Origin: Lachnospiraceae bacterium
GTDB lineage: Bacteria > Bacillota_A > Clostridia > Lachnospirales > Lachnospiraceae
Direction: 5' to 3'
Length of the DNA stretch: 7,340 bases
Assembly: GCA_017553965.1 (NCBI GenBank)
Contig: JAFZJK010000133.1
Span: 1 to 7,340, forward strand
The translations under genes were made by a program, and so were the position numbers. Positions 1 to 7,340 of this stretch are shown here, in pieces. Position 1 is the stretch's first letter. The number at the start of each line of letters is the position of its first letter. The notes under the pieces were generated by a model. The model did not search any database. It was not told the origin of the DNA and saw only the letters and a program-made list of their open reading frames with translations.

Positions 1-1
1 A

Positions 2-2005
<2,004 letters not shown>

Positions 2006-2139
2006 CAACTGAGACGGTTCTGTTTGCCATCTTTTTGATGACGAATGTCCGAGTCGGGCATATTCATAAAACCCGTCATCGCTACGCAGGATATGCCAAT
2101 CCGTCTTCGTCTTCATCTCCATTTCTGACGCTCACAACC

Positions 2140-2165
2140 GTTGGTCCGCTTGATACCGGACCAAC
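2140..2165. other. Perfect 9-bp hairpin in the centre of the inverted repeat
   Basis: GTTGGTCCG (2140-2148) is exactly complementary to CGGACCAAC (2157-2165), with an 8-nt loop. No T-run follows, so it is not a terminator by itself. It sits 12 bp upstream of the terminator-like hairpin. It could be an element-specific structure or a protein site; its function is unknown. Confidence 0.55.
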
Positions 2166-2177
2166 TTATGTTTCGCT

Positions 2178-2206
2178 CAAAAATCGGTTTGGTTAACCGA
2201 TTTTTG
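2178..2206. terminator. Bidirectional intrinsic terminator after lacZ
   Basis: CAAAAATCGGTT (2178-2189) pairs perfectly with AACCGATTTTTG (2195-2206) around a 5-nt loop. The A-run on one side and T-run on the other make it terminator-like in both directions. It is the first such hairpin after the lacZ stop, about 170 nt downstream, and lies in the centre of the inverted repeat. It probably ends the lacZ transcript. The G+C core is short (CGGTT/AACCG), so efficiency may be moderate. Confidence 0.65.
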
Positions 2207-2306
2207 CATCATTACGAAGAGACGTATACGGAGGCATATCATCTGCTCGCTTTATGGTTTTATTCATATGCACCGACTCGGACATTCTGCTTCTATAAAA
2301 AAACTT

Positions 2307-2341
2307 GAAGTGACAAAGAGAACCGTCCTCATGGTCACTTC
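2307..2341. repeat. REP-like hairpin at the right end of the inverted repeat
   Basis: GAAGTGAC (2307-2314) pairs perfectly with GTCACTTC (2334-2341). Inside, GAG (2318-2320) can pair with CTC (2328-2330), giving an imperfect stem interrupted by small loops, as in REP palindromes. The left end of the element carries a decayed copy: GGTGAC (2001-2006) can pair imperfectly with GCCATC (2026-2031). The AGAACCGTCC core is the part I associate with RAYT-linked repeats; that association is from memory and not tested here. Confidence 0.55.
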
Positions 2342-2366
2342 TCATGTCTTTGTACAATAACAAAAA

Positions 2367-2386
2367 AACTCCGAACAACTCCGAAA
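2367..2386. repeat. Two tandem copies of AACTCCGAA, 10-bp period
   Basis: AACTCCGAA occurs at 2367-2375 and again at 2377-2385, exactly one helical turn apart. They lie about 30-50 bp upstream of the ppdK -35 region. This spacing would suit a dimeric activator or UP-like element on one face of the helix, but the flanking A-runs make chance duplication possible. Confidence 0.35.
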
Positions 2387-2414
2387 AAATTTCCCCTAAT
2401 TTTCAAAAAATATA

Positions 2415-2443
2415 TTTATTTTTTTATAAAAGTATGCTATAAT
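2415..2443 (+). promoter_or_regulatory. ppdK promoter, extended -10 type
   Basis: TATAAT at 2438-2443 is a perfect -10 box preceded by TG one base away (2435-2436), an extended -10. At 17-bp spacing the -35 position is TTTATT (2415-2420), a poor match, so the extended -10 and the very AT-rich upstream DNA (2385-2430) probably compensate. Predicted transcription start is near 2450, which gives ppdK a 5' leader of about 125 nt. Confidence 0.75.
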
Positions 2444-2449
2444 ACCACA

Positions 2450-2575
2450 TGGAAAAACTGTAGGCATAGTAAGTGTTTCTCTCACACGGACATTTGTCCG
2501 TTGAGGGATTAGGTTACTACGCTTCTTTTAGCGTTTTTAGTCTGCAGTAAAAATATCACAGGAGGATATATTTTA
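2450..2575 (+). promoter_or_regulatory. Structured 5' leader of ppdK, unknown class, with strong SD
   Basis: Three pairings are visible. TAGTAA (2467-2472) pairs with TTACTA (2514-2519) as a closing stem. Inside it, CTC (2481-2483) can pair with GAG (2503-2505), stacked near ACGGAC (2486-2491) pairing with GTCCGT (2496-2501) across an ATTT loop. Directly 3', ACGCT (2519-2523) pairs with AGCGT (2530-2534) and is followed by a U-run (2534-2538), a weak terminator-like hairpin that shares base 2519 with the closing stem. AGGAGG (2560-2565) lies 10 nt before the ATG. The order of closed aptamer-like fold, U-tailed hairpin and SD resembles a riboswitch or attenuator, but I do not recognise a known class and no ligand can be inferred. 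Confidence 0.5.
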
Positions 2576-5212
2576 ATGAAGAAATGGGTATATTTATTTA
2601 CCGAAGGCGACGCAACCATGAGAAATCTCTTGGGTGGCAAAGGTGCTAACCTTGCTGAAATGACCAAAATCGGACTTCCCGTACCTCAGGGCTTCACTAT
2701 CACCACAGAAGCTTGTACACAGTACTATGAGGATGACCGCCAGATCAATGACGAGATCATGGGACAGATTATGGAATATGTCGCAAAGATGGAAGAGATC
2801 AACGGCAAGAAGTTCGGAGATCTTCAAAATCCTCTATTAGTATCAGTTCGTTCAGGTGCACGTGCATCCATGCCCGGTATGATGGATACCATTCTTAACC
2901 TCGGACTTAACGACGATGTAGTAGCCGCTATGATCAAGGGCAACCCCGATCCTAAGTTTGAGCGTTTCGTTTATGATTCATACAGACGTTTCATTCAGAT
3001 GTTCTCCGACGTAGTTATGGAAGTCGGAAAGAAGTATTTCGAGCAGCTCATCGACAAGATGAAAGAAGAAAAGGGCGTTAAGTTTGACGTTGACTTAACA
3101 GCAGCTGACCTTAAGGAACTTGCTACACAGTTCAAGGCTGAGTACAAGAACCAGTTAGGTACAGATTTCCCTTCAGATCCCGTAGTACAGTTAAAAGAAG
3201 CTATCCGCGCCGTATTCCGTTCATGGGATAACCCCAGAGCAAATGTATACCGTCGTGATAACGATATCCCTTATTCATGGGGTACAGCAGTAAACGTAAT
3301 GCCCATGGTATTCGGTAACCTTAACAATGAGTCAGGTACCGGTGTTGCATTCACACGTGATCCCGCTACAGGCGAGAAGAAGCTCATGGGTGAGTTCCTT
3401 GTAAACGCACAGGGCGAGGACGTAGTAGCAGGTGTTCGTACACCTATGCCCATCACACAGATGGAAGAGCAGTTCCCCGATGCATACAAGCAGTTCGTTC
3501 AGGTATGTGAGACTCTTGAAAATCACTACCATGATATGCAGGACATGGAGTTCACAGTAGAAAACAAGAAGCTCTACATGCTCCAGTGCCGTAACGGTAA
3601 GAGAACAGCACAGGCAGCACTTAAGATTGCTTGTGACTTAGTAGATGAAGGTATGAAGACCGAGGCTGAGGCAGTAGCTATGATCGATCCTCGTAACCTT
3701 GACACACTTCTTCATCCTCAGTTTGATGTAAAGGCATTAAAGGAAAACACACCTTTAGGCAAGGGCCTTGGCGCTTCACCCGGAGCAGCTTGCGGACAGG
3801 TTGTATTTACAGCTGATGACGCTGAGAAGTGGGCAGCAAACGGCAAGAAGGTTGTTCTTGTACGTCTTGAGACCTCACCTGAAGACATTACAGGTATGAA
3901 GGCTGCACAGGGTATCCTTACAGTACGTGGCGGTATGACCAGCCATGCAGCAGTAGTTGCACGTGGTATGGGTAAGTGCTGTGTATCAGGCTGTGGCGAC
4001 ATCAATATGGATGAAGAAAACAAGCAGTTCACATTAGCTGGCAAGCTCTTCAAAGAGGGAGATGAGATCTCCATCGACGGTACCACAGGTAACATCTATG
4101 ACGGTATCATCAAGACAGTAGATGCATCCATCGCAGGCGAGTTCGGACGCATCATGGGCTGGGCAGACAAGTTCAGAAGACTTAAGGTTAGAACCAATGC
4201 AGATACACCTCAGGACGCTAAGAAGGCACGTGAGCTCGGCGCAGAAGGCATCGGCCTTTGCCGTACAGAGCATATGTTCTTCGAAGCAGACAGAATCGCA
4301 GCATTCCGTGAGATGATCTGTTCCGATACAGCTGAAGAAAGAGAGAAGGCATTAGAGAAGATCCTTCCTTATCAGCAGGGTGACTTTGAGAAGCTTTACG
4401 AAGCACTTGAGGGATGTCCCGTATGTATCAGATTCCTTGATCCTCCTCTTCATGAGTTCGTACCTACCGAGGAAGCTGACATTGTAAAGCTTGCTGAGGC
4501 ACAGGGCAAGCCCGTAGAAGAGATCAAGGCATTCATCAATGCACTTCACGAGTTCAACCCTATGATGGGACATCGTGGATGCCGTCTTGCAGTTACATAT
4601 CCTGAGATTGCAAAGATGCAGACCAAGGCTGTTATCCGTGCAGCTATCAACACCAAGAAGGCACATCCCGACTGGACAGTTGAGCCTGAGATCATGATCC
4701 CTCTTGTATCAGAGGCACTTGAGCTTAAGTATGTTAAGAAGGTAGTAGTAGAGACAGCAGACGCTGAGATTGCTGCAGCAGGTGCAGATCTTAAGTACCA
4801 GGTAGGTACCATGATCGAGATTCCCAGAGCAGCACTTACAGCAGACGTTATCGCTAAAGACGCTGACTTCTTCTGCTTCGGTACCAACGACCTTACACAG
4901 ATGACCTACGGATTCTCAAGAGATGATGCAGGTAAGTTCTTAACAGCTTACTATGATGCAAAGATCTTAGAGAACGATCCTTTCGCAAAACTTGACCAGG
5001 TAGGTGTAGGTAAGCTCATGAAGCTCGCTATCGAGCTCGGCAAGCCCGTTAATCCTAACCTCCACATCGGTATCTGTGGTGAGCACGGCGGAGATCCTTC
5101 ATCAGTTGAGTTCTGTCACAAGATCGGACTTGACTATGTAAGCTGTTCACCTTTCCGTGTACCGATTGCAAGACTTGCAGCAGCACAGGCTGCAATCAAC
5201 TCGGGAAGGTAA
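2576..5212 (+). CDS. ppdK: Pyruvate, phosphate dikinase
   Basis: Catalyses ATP + pyruvate + Pi <=> AMP + PEP + PPi in the cytosol; in anaerobic clostridia it links pyruvate and PEP and often runs glycolytically with PPi. The 878 residues match the usual length (about 870-880). The N-terminal ATP-grasp region (to about 340) includes GGKGANLAEM near residue 21, SVRSGARASMPGMMDTILN near 90-110 and MEFTVENKKLYMLQCR. The swivelling phosphohistidine domain has GGMTSHAAVVARG, with catalytic H457 (codon 3944-3946); T455, two residues before it, is where PPDK regulatory proteins phosphorylate plant enzymes. The C-terminal PEP/pyruvate barrel has GLCRTEHMFF, GTNDLTQMTYGFSRDD and GICGEHGG, with catalytic C834 (5075-5077). 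The start is fixed by AGGAGG 10 nt upstream and the MKKWVYLF N-terminus. Codon use is strongly biased, as in highly expressed genes. It is monocistronic by appearance: its own promoter and a structured leader precede it. Confidence 0.98.
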   Translation: MKKWVYLFTEGDATMRNLLGGKGANLAEMTKIGLPVPQGFTITTEACTQYYEDDRQINDEIMGQIMEYVAKMEEINGKKFGDLQNPLLVSVRSGARASMPGMMDTILNLGLNDDVVAAMIKGNPDPKFERFVYDSYRRFIQMFSDVVMEVGKKYFEQLIDKMKEEKGVKFDVDLTAADLKELATQFKAEYKNQLGTDFPSDPVVQLKEAIRAVFRSWDNPRANVYRRDNDIPYSWGTAVNVMPMVFGNLNNESGTGVAFTRDPATGEKKLMGEFLVNAQGEDVVAGVRTPMPITQMEEQFPDAYKQFVQVCETLENHYHDMQDMEFTVENKKLYMLQCRNGKRTAQAALKIACDLVDEGMKTEAEAVAMIDPRNLDTLLHPQFDVKALKENTPLGKGLGASPGAACGQVVFTADDAEKWAANGKKVVLVRLETSPEDITGMKAAQGILTVRGGMTSHAAVVARGMGKCCVSGCGDINMDEENKQFTLAGKLFKEGDEISIDGTTGNIYDGIIKTVDASIAGEFGRIMGWADKFRRLKVRTNADTPQDAKKARELGAEGIGLCRTEHMFFEADRIAAFREMICSDTAEEREKALEKILPYQQGDFEKLYEALEGCPVCIRFLDPPLHEFVPTEEADIVKLAEAQGKPVEEIKAFINALHEFNPMMGHRGCRLAVTYPEIAKMQTKAVIRAAINTKKAHPDWTVEPEIMIPLVSEALELKYVKKVVVETADAEIAAAGADLKYQVGTMIEIPRAALTADVIAKDADFFCFGTNDLTQMTYGFSRDDAGKFLTAYYDAKILENDPFAKLDQVGVGKLMKLAIELGKPVNPNLHIGICGEHGGDPSSVEFCHKIGLDYVSCSPFRVPIARLAAAQAAINSGR

Positions 5213-5365
5213 ATGAACATTCAGAGTGCTACATTTACTTGACCACTTTGGTTATAACCTATGATTTGTTAAGGGATTATGTAAATAATCTTTCTGATCA
5301 TAGGGTCATACGAAAGATGGAAGACATAGTAATGGACATTTACATCTGAATAATTTGTCTATGAT
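5213..5365 (+). ncRNA. Candidate structured RNA or attenuator leader between ppdK and the parA operon
   Basis: No gene fits here; the ATG at 5213 opens only nine codons. CCTATGAT (5258-5265) pairs perfectly with ATCATAGG (5297-5304). Nested inside, AGGGATTAT (5272-5280) pairs with ATAATCTTT (5285-5293) across GTAA, using two G-U pairs. The same ATCATAG (5297-5303) can instead pair with a second CTATGAT (5359-5365) that abuts the terminator, so two exclusive folds are possible. GGTTATAACC (5250-5259) is a perfect palindrome. ACATTTAC occurs twice (5231-5238, 5336-5343), each time upstream of a CTATGAT copy. It could be the ppdK 3' UTR, an independent small RNA, or the leader of the downstream operon. 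The pairings are seen; the function is not. Confidence 0.4.
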
Positions 5366-5416
5366 AAGAGACTAAACAATAAACCTGAAAAGGAATATTG
5401 CTTGGTCTCTTTTTTT
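5366..5416 (+). terminator. Strong intrinsic terminator with GAAA tetraloop
   Basis: The lower stem 5366-5381 pairs with 5396-5411 with one G-U and one A-C mismatch. An AA/AA internal loop follows, then CCT/AGG (5384-5386, 5391-5393) capped by GAAA (5387-5390). T residues continue to 5416. It lies 154 nt after the ppdK stop and only 30 nt before the next start codon, with no promoter between. It therefore either ends ppdK transcription or controls read-through into the DUF3970-parA operon. Confidence 0.85.
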
Positions 5417-5445
5417 GTTTTCTATCCGGAGGGGAGGTGAGATAA

Positions 5446-5622
5446 GTGGTTAAGTTAAGGATCATGGGTACTCCAAACGATATTAAGTGGTTTGTAAAGC
5501 TGATCCATCGGCACAAAAAGATTAAAGTCAACTGTATATCAGACAATCTGCCGGTAAAAGGATCCAATAGGTACAAAAGAGTTCATATGGAAATCGAAAA
5601 AAACATGGAGGAAGAACAATGA
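5446..5622 (+). CDS. Small basic protein, DUF3970-like, upstream of and overlapping parA
   Basis: A 58-residue frame starting at GTG 5446. In-frame TAA at 5443-5445 immediately precedes it, so no earlier start exists, and GGAGGTGA (5433-5440) gives an ideal SD 8 nt upstream. The protein begins MVKLRIMGTPNDIKWFVKL (GTG read as Met) and contains ISDNLPVKGSNRYKRVHMEIE before a short acidic tail. This beta-alpha-beta-like pattern (K-V/I-R-x-x-G-T at the start, N-R-x-x-R-V-x-x-E-I near the end) matches my memory of DUF3970, small proteins of unknown function found in Firmicutes, often near plasmid or ICE genes. The stop TGA (5620-5622) overlaps the parA start ATG (5619-5621) as ATGA, so the two are probably translationally coupled. 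The gene is real with good confidence; the family label is moderate and the function unknown. Confidence 0.75.
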   Translation: MVKLRIMGTPNDIKWFVKLIHRHKKIKVNCISDNLPVKGSNRYKRVHMEIEKNMEEEQ

Positions 5623-6362
5623 ATAACACTACAGCGATAAGTGCGGAAAAGAGAAAAAATAGTAAGGTGGTCAGCGTAGCCAATCAGAAAGGCGGAGTTG
5701 CAAAAACCACGACAGCAGTGAATCTGGGTATTGGATTGGCAAGGGAAGGACGCAGGGTCTTGCTTATAGATGCAGACGCTCAGGGTTCTCTTACCGCAAG
5801 TTTGGGAGTCCAGGAGCCGGATTCATTAGAATATACGCTTACAACGGTTATGGGTTATATGATCAACGATGAAAGCTTCGATATTAAAAAAGGAATCATT
5901 CATCACGAAGAAGGTGTGGATCTGATGCCTGGCAATATAGAGCTTTCAGGTATGGAAGTGTCACTCGTAAACATTTTGAGCAGGGAATATGTCTTAAGAG
6001 AGTATATAGAGCTCATTAAAGACGATTATGATTATATCATAATAGATTGCGCTCCTTCACTTGGTATGGTCACTATAAACGCCTTTGCTGCGTCTGACAG
6101 TATACTTATCCCATGTCAGGCAGGATACCTGCCTGCTAAGGGCTTGGAACAGCTGGTTAAAACAATCAGAAAGGTGAAAAAACAGAAGATTAACCCTGAC
6201 CTGAAGATTGCAGGGATTTTGCTCACGATGGTTGATGGCCGGACAAATTTCTCTAAAGAGATAATCAAACTCATAGAAAAAGGTTATGGCACGATAGTTC
6301 CGATTTTTAAAAATGAAATTCCCATGTCTATCCGTGTAGCTGAATGTTCAGCTTTAAGATGA
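5619..6362 (+). CDS. parA: ParA/Soj-family partition ATPase, C-terminally truncated
   Basis: A deviant-Walker ATPase of the kind that moves plasmids or mobile elements on the nucleoid. Seen in order: a 15-residue polar N-terminal tail, deviant Walker A K24GGVAKTT with signature lysines K24 and K29, Walker A' region LLIDADAQGS (D51, D53), and Walker B YIIIDCAPSLG with D143. PCQAGYLPAKGLEQL, TMVDGRTNFS and IPMSIRVAECSA follow. Full-length relatives continue after (E)xSA/SxG with 25-30 more residues (a motif like I/YxYDPKGKVAxAYxxLxxEV). Here the frame goes LR-stop instead, so the last helix region is missing. GGAGG at 5607-5611 supports the start 7 nt downstream, and the start overlaps the upstream small gene. 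No ParB partner or centromere-like repeat array is in the window. ATP binding looks intact, but folding or membrane/DNA cycling may be lost without the C-terminus. Confidence 0.93.
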   Translation: MNNTTAISAEKRKNSKVVSVANQKGGVAKTTTAVNLGIGLAREGRRVLLIDADAQGSLTASLGVQEPDSLEYTLTTVMGYMINDESFDIKKGIIHHEEGVDLMPGNIELSGMEVSLVNILSREYVLREYIELIKDDYDYIIIDCAPSLGMVTINAFAASDSILIPCQAGYLPAKGLEQLVKTIRKVKKQKINPDLKIAGILLTMVDGRTNFSKEIIKLIEKGYGTIVPIFKNEIPMSIRVAECSALR

Positions 6363-6724
6363 AAGATAAGGCCATGAAAGGCATAGTGGTATTCACATTT
6401 ATGATCCTCACATCTTTTTCGGATTGGGGAGTATTGGGCCTCTTCATGGTATGGCTATTCCATATTTATAGGGAAGACAGAAAGAAACAGCTCATATCAT
6501 ACTTCAGCTTATGTATGGCTCAGATGATGGTAGCGGTTCTTGTTATATCTTCTGGTACTGTAGCATGGTATGATGGAATCTGGCAGATTGGAATGTTATT
6601 ACCAATAATCCTGATCTACTTCTACAACGGAGAATCCGGAAAGAAAAATATAGTCAATAAATGGTCATTTTACTTGTTTTATCCTATACATTTCCTTGTA
6701 TTTTGGCTTATTTTAAAAGCTTAA
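6344..6724 (+). pseudogene. traX: TraX-like membrane protein, C-terminal half only
   Basis: TraX proteins are multi-pass membrane proteins; F-plasmid TraX N-acetylates pilin, and relatives are common on Firmicutes elements. This 126-aa frame matches the C-terminal half of the family: a SDWGVLGLF segment with a hydrophobic run and HIYRED, further hydrophobic segments (about 50-70 and 80-95), YNGESGKKN, and the typical end KWSFYLFYPIHFLVFWL. About 110 N-terminal residues of a usual 220-260 aa protein are absent. A start at ATG 6344 lies inside parA. ATG 6359 overlaps the parA stop as ATGA and would give 121 aa, but neither has an SD. The boundary of recognisable TraX sequence coincides with the point where ParA homology ends (about 6352-6365), which suggests a deletion fused the two. 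It is probably non-functional, though still open and possibly translated by reinitiation. Confidence 0.75.
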
Positions 6725-6729
6725 AAAGT

Positions 6730-6758
6730 TTGACGGGAGAGTATATATTTGGTATACT
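6730..6758 (+). promoter_or_regulatory. Consensus sigma-70/SigA promoter for the HD gene
   Basis: TTGACG (6730-6735) and TATACT (6753-6758) are separated by exactly 17 bp. The predicted start, near 6765, leaves a leader of about 50 nt. AGGGGA (6802-6807) provides the SD, 9 nt before ATG 6816. The promoter begins 6 nt after the traX stop, so the HD gene is transcribed independently of the element remnant. Confidence 0.8.
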
Positions 6759-6760
6759 CT
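6738..6760. promoter_or_regulatory. Perfect inverted repeat within the HD-gene promoter (putative operator)
   Basis: AGAGTATA (6738-6745) is exactly repeated in inverse as TATACTCT (6753-6760), with a 7-bp gap. The right half-site covers the -10 box and the left half-site starts just after the -35 box. A dimeric repressor bound here would block RNA polymerase. No T-run follows, so it is not a terminator. The regulator is unknown. Confidence 0.55.
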
Positions 6761-6815
6761 TAAACAAGTTAGAAAAATTAACTTTTAATTAAAACTGCTA
6801 CAGGGGATAGAGCAA

Positions 6816-7340
6816 ATGAACGCAAGGGAGTTTTTGGAAATATTGCATGTTGCAGAAAAGCTGAAAGATACACCTCGGCACTGTACTACGTCAAAAGGCA
6901 GAACAGAGAGCGTTGCCGAGCACAGTTGGAGGATATCCCTGATGGCGATGTTGCTACGGCATGAGTTTCCGGAGGTAAATATCGATAAAGTTGTTGATAT
7001 GTGTCTGATCCATGATCTTGGAGAGTGCTTTACCGGAGATATACCTACATTTGTCAAAACAGACAGTGACCGGAAAGTTGAAGATGATCTTCTGTCAATA
7101 TGGGTAAAGGGCATGCCTCAAGAAGTATCTGCGGATATATCTGCACTATATAGAGAGATGGATGAGCAGAAGACGCCGGAAGCCAAGCTTTATAAGTCTT
7201 TAGATAAGTTGGAAGCGTTGATTCAGCACAACGAATCACCATTGAAGACTTGGTCAGAGAATGAATATGAGTTAAACAGGAAATATGCGTTTGATACCGT
7301 GGCCTATTCAGAGTGGTTGACTGGCTTACGTGAAGAGATA
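6816..7340 (+). CDS. HD-domain phosphohydrolase, YfbR/HDDC2-like, 3' end outside the window
   Basis: The frame stays open for 175 codons to the window edge. The HD metal-binding set is complete: H36 in ESVAEHSW, H66-D67 in CLIHDLGE, and D130 in YKSLDKLEALIQ. E70 and GDIP (74-77) follow the HD pair. This order matches HD_3 proteins such as bacterial YfbR 5'-deoxynucleotidase and eukaryotic HDDC2, which remove phosphate from (deoxy)nucleoside monophosphates. Residues after 140 are helical and end in EWLTGLREE. Family members are about 190-200 aa, so perhaps 15-25 residues are missing. It has its own promoter and SD. The preceding TraX remnant suggests it is host DNA flanking the scar, or element cargo; this cannot be decided here. 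The exact substrate is inferred from the family only. Confidence 0.88.
   Translation, partial: MNAREFLEILHVAEKLKDTPRHCTTSKGRTESVAEHSWRISLMAMLLRHEFPEVNIDKVVDMCLIHDLGECFTGDIPTFVKTDSDRKVEDDLLSIWVKGMPQEVSADISALYREMDEQKTPEAKLYKSLDKLEALIQHNESPLKTWSENEYELNRKYAFDTVAYSEWLTGLREEI

Noticed and set aside
2193..2378. 61-aa minus-strand frame across the right arm of the inverted repeat
   Set aside because: It has no SD or recognisable family, its composition follows the repeat, and it overlaps the ppdK upstream region. It is best read as chance coding in a palindrome.
2450..2575. Assignment of the ppdK leader to a named riboswitch class
   Set aside because: I could not match its stems or conserved loops to any class I know, and naming a ligand would be a guess.
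3718..4887. Several 60-125 aa minus-strand frames inside ppdK
   Set aside because: They are shadows of the strongly codon-biased ppdK gene, with no independent start signals.
5239..5265. TTGACC...TATGAT as a firm promoter for the parA operon
   Set aside because: The spacing is only 15 bp and the -10 box coincides with a stem of the proposed RNA fold, so it is kept only as a possibility and not listed as a feature.

Overview
The window looks like chromosomal DNA from an anaerobic Bacillota of the Clostridia, most likely a Lachnospiraceae such as a Butyrivibrio-like gut or rumen bacterium. The grounds are a long LacZ-type beta-galactosidase, a clostridial-type pyruvate,phosphate dikinase (878 aa), strong AGGAGG/GGAGGTGA ribosome-binding sites, AT-rich intergenic DNA and a ParA/TraX-type mobile-element remnant. 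The genus is inference. All recognised genes are on the + strand.

Layout. (1) Positions 2-2005 hold the C-terminal two thirds of a GH2 beta-galactosidase; its 5' end lies outside the window. (2) Positions 2002-2338 are a long imperfect inverted repeat of two arms of about 115-125 bp around a 100-bp centre. The centre carries two perfect hairpins, one of them terminator-like. The outer ends carry a REP-like GTGAC...ACGGTTCT motif, and the lacZ stop codon lies inside the left arm. (3) Positions 2415-2575 are the ppdK control region: an extended -10 promoter, then a transcribed leader of about 125 nt with nested pairings, a short U-tailed hairpin and a strong SD. (4) Positions 2576-5212 are ppdK, complete, with all catalytic motifs. 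(5) Positions 5213-5445 are non-coding but rich in pairings and end in a strong intrinsic terminator (5366-5416). No promoter is visible between this terminator and the next gene. (6) Positions 5446-6724 are a degraded mobile-element module: a 58-aa DUF3970-like small protein, a ParA ATPase overlapping it by ATGA, and the C-terminal half of a TraX-like membrane protein. ParA stops abruptly where its C-terminal segment should begin and TraX lacks its N-terminal half, so the pair reads as a deletion scar. (7) From 6730 there is a consensus promoter with a perfect inverted repeat between and over its elements. It drives an HD-domain (YfbR/HDDC2-like) nucleotide phosphohydrolase that runs off the end of the window (6816-7340+).

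The genes do not form one pathway. LacZ (lactose/galactoside hydrolysis) and PpdK (pyruvate/PEP interconversion with PPi) are chassis metabolism. The DUF3970-parA-traX block is what remains of a plasmid or integrative element, and the HD gene has its own promoter. The least explained parts are the inverted-repeat element after lacZ, the ppdK leader RNA, and the structured stretch and terminator in front of the parA operon.
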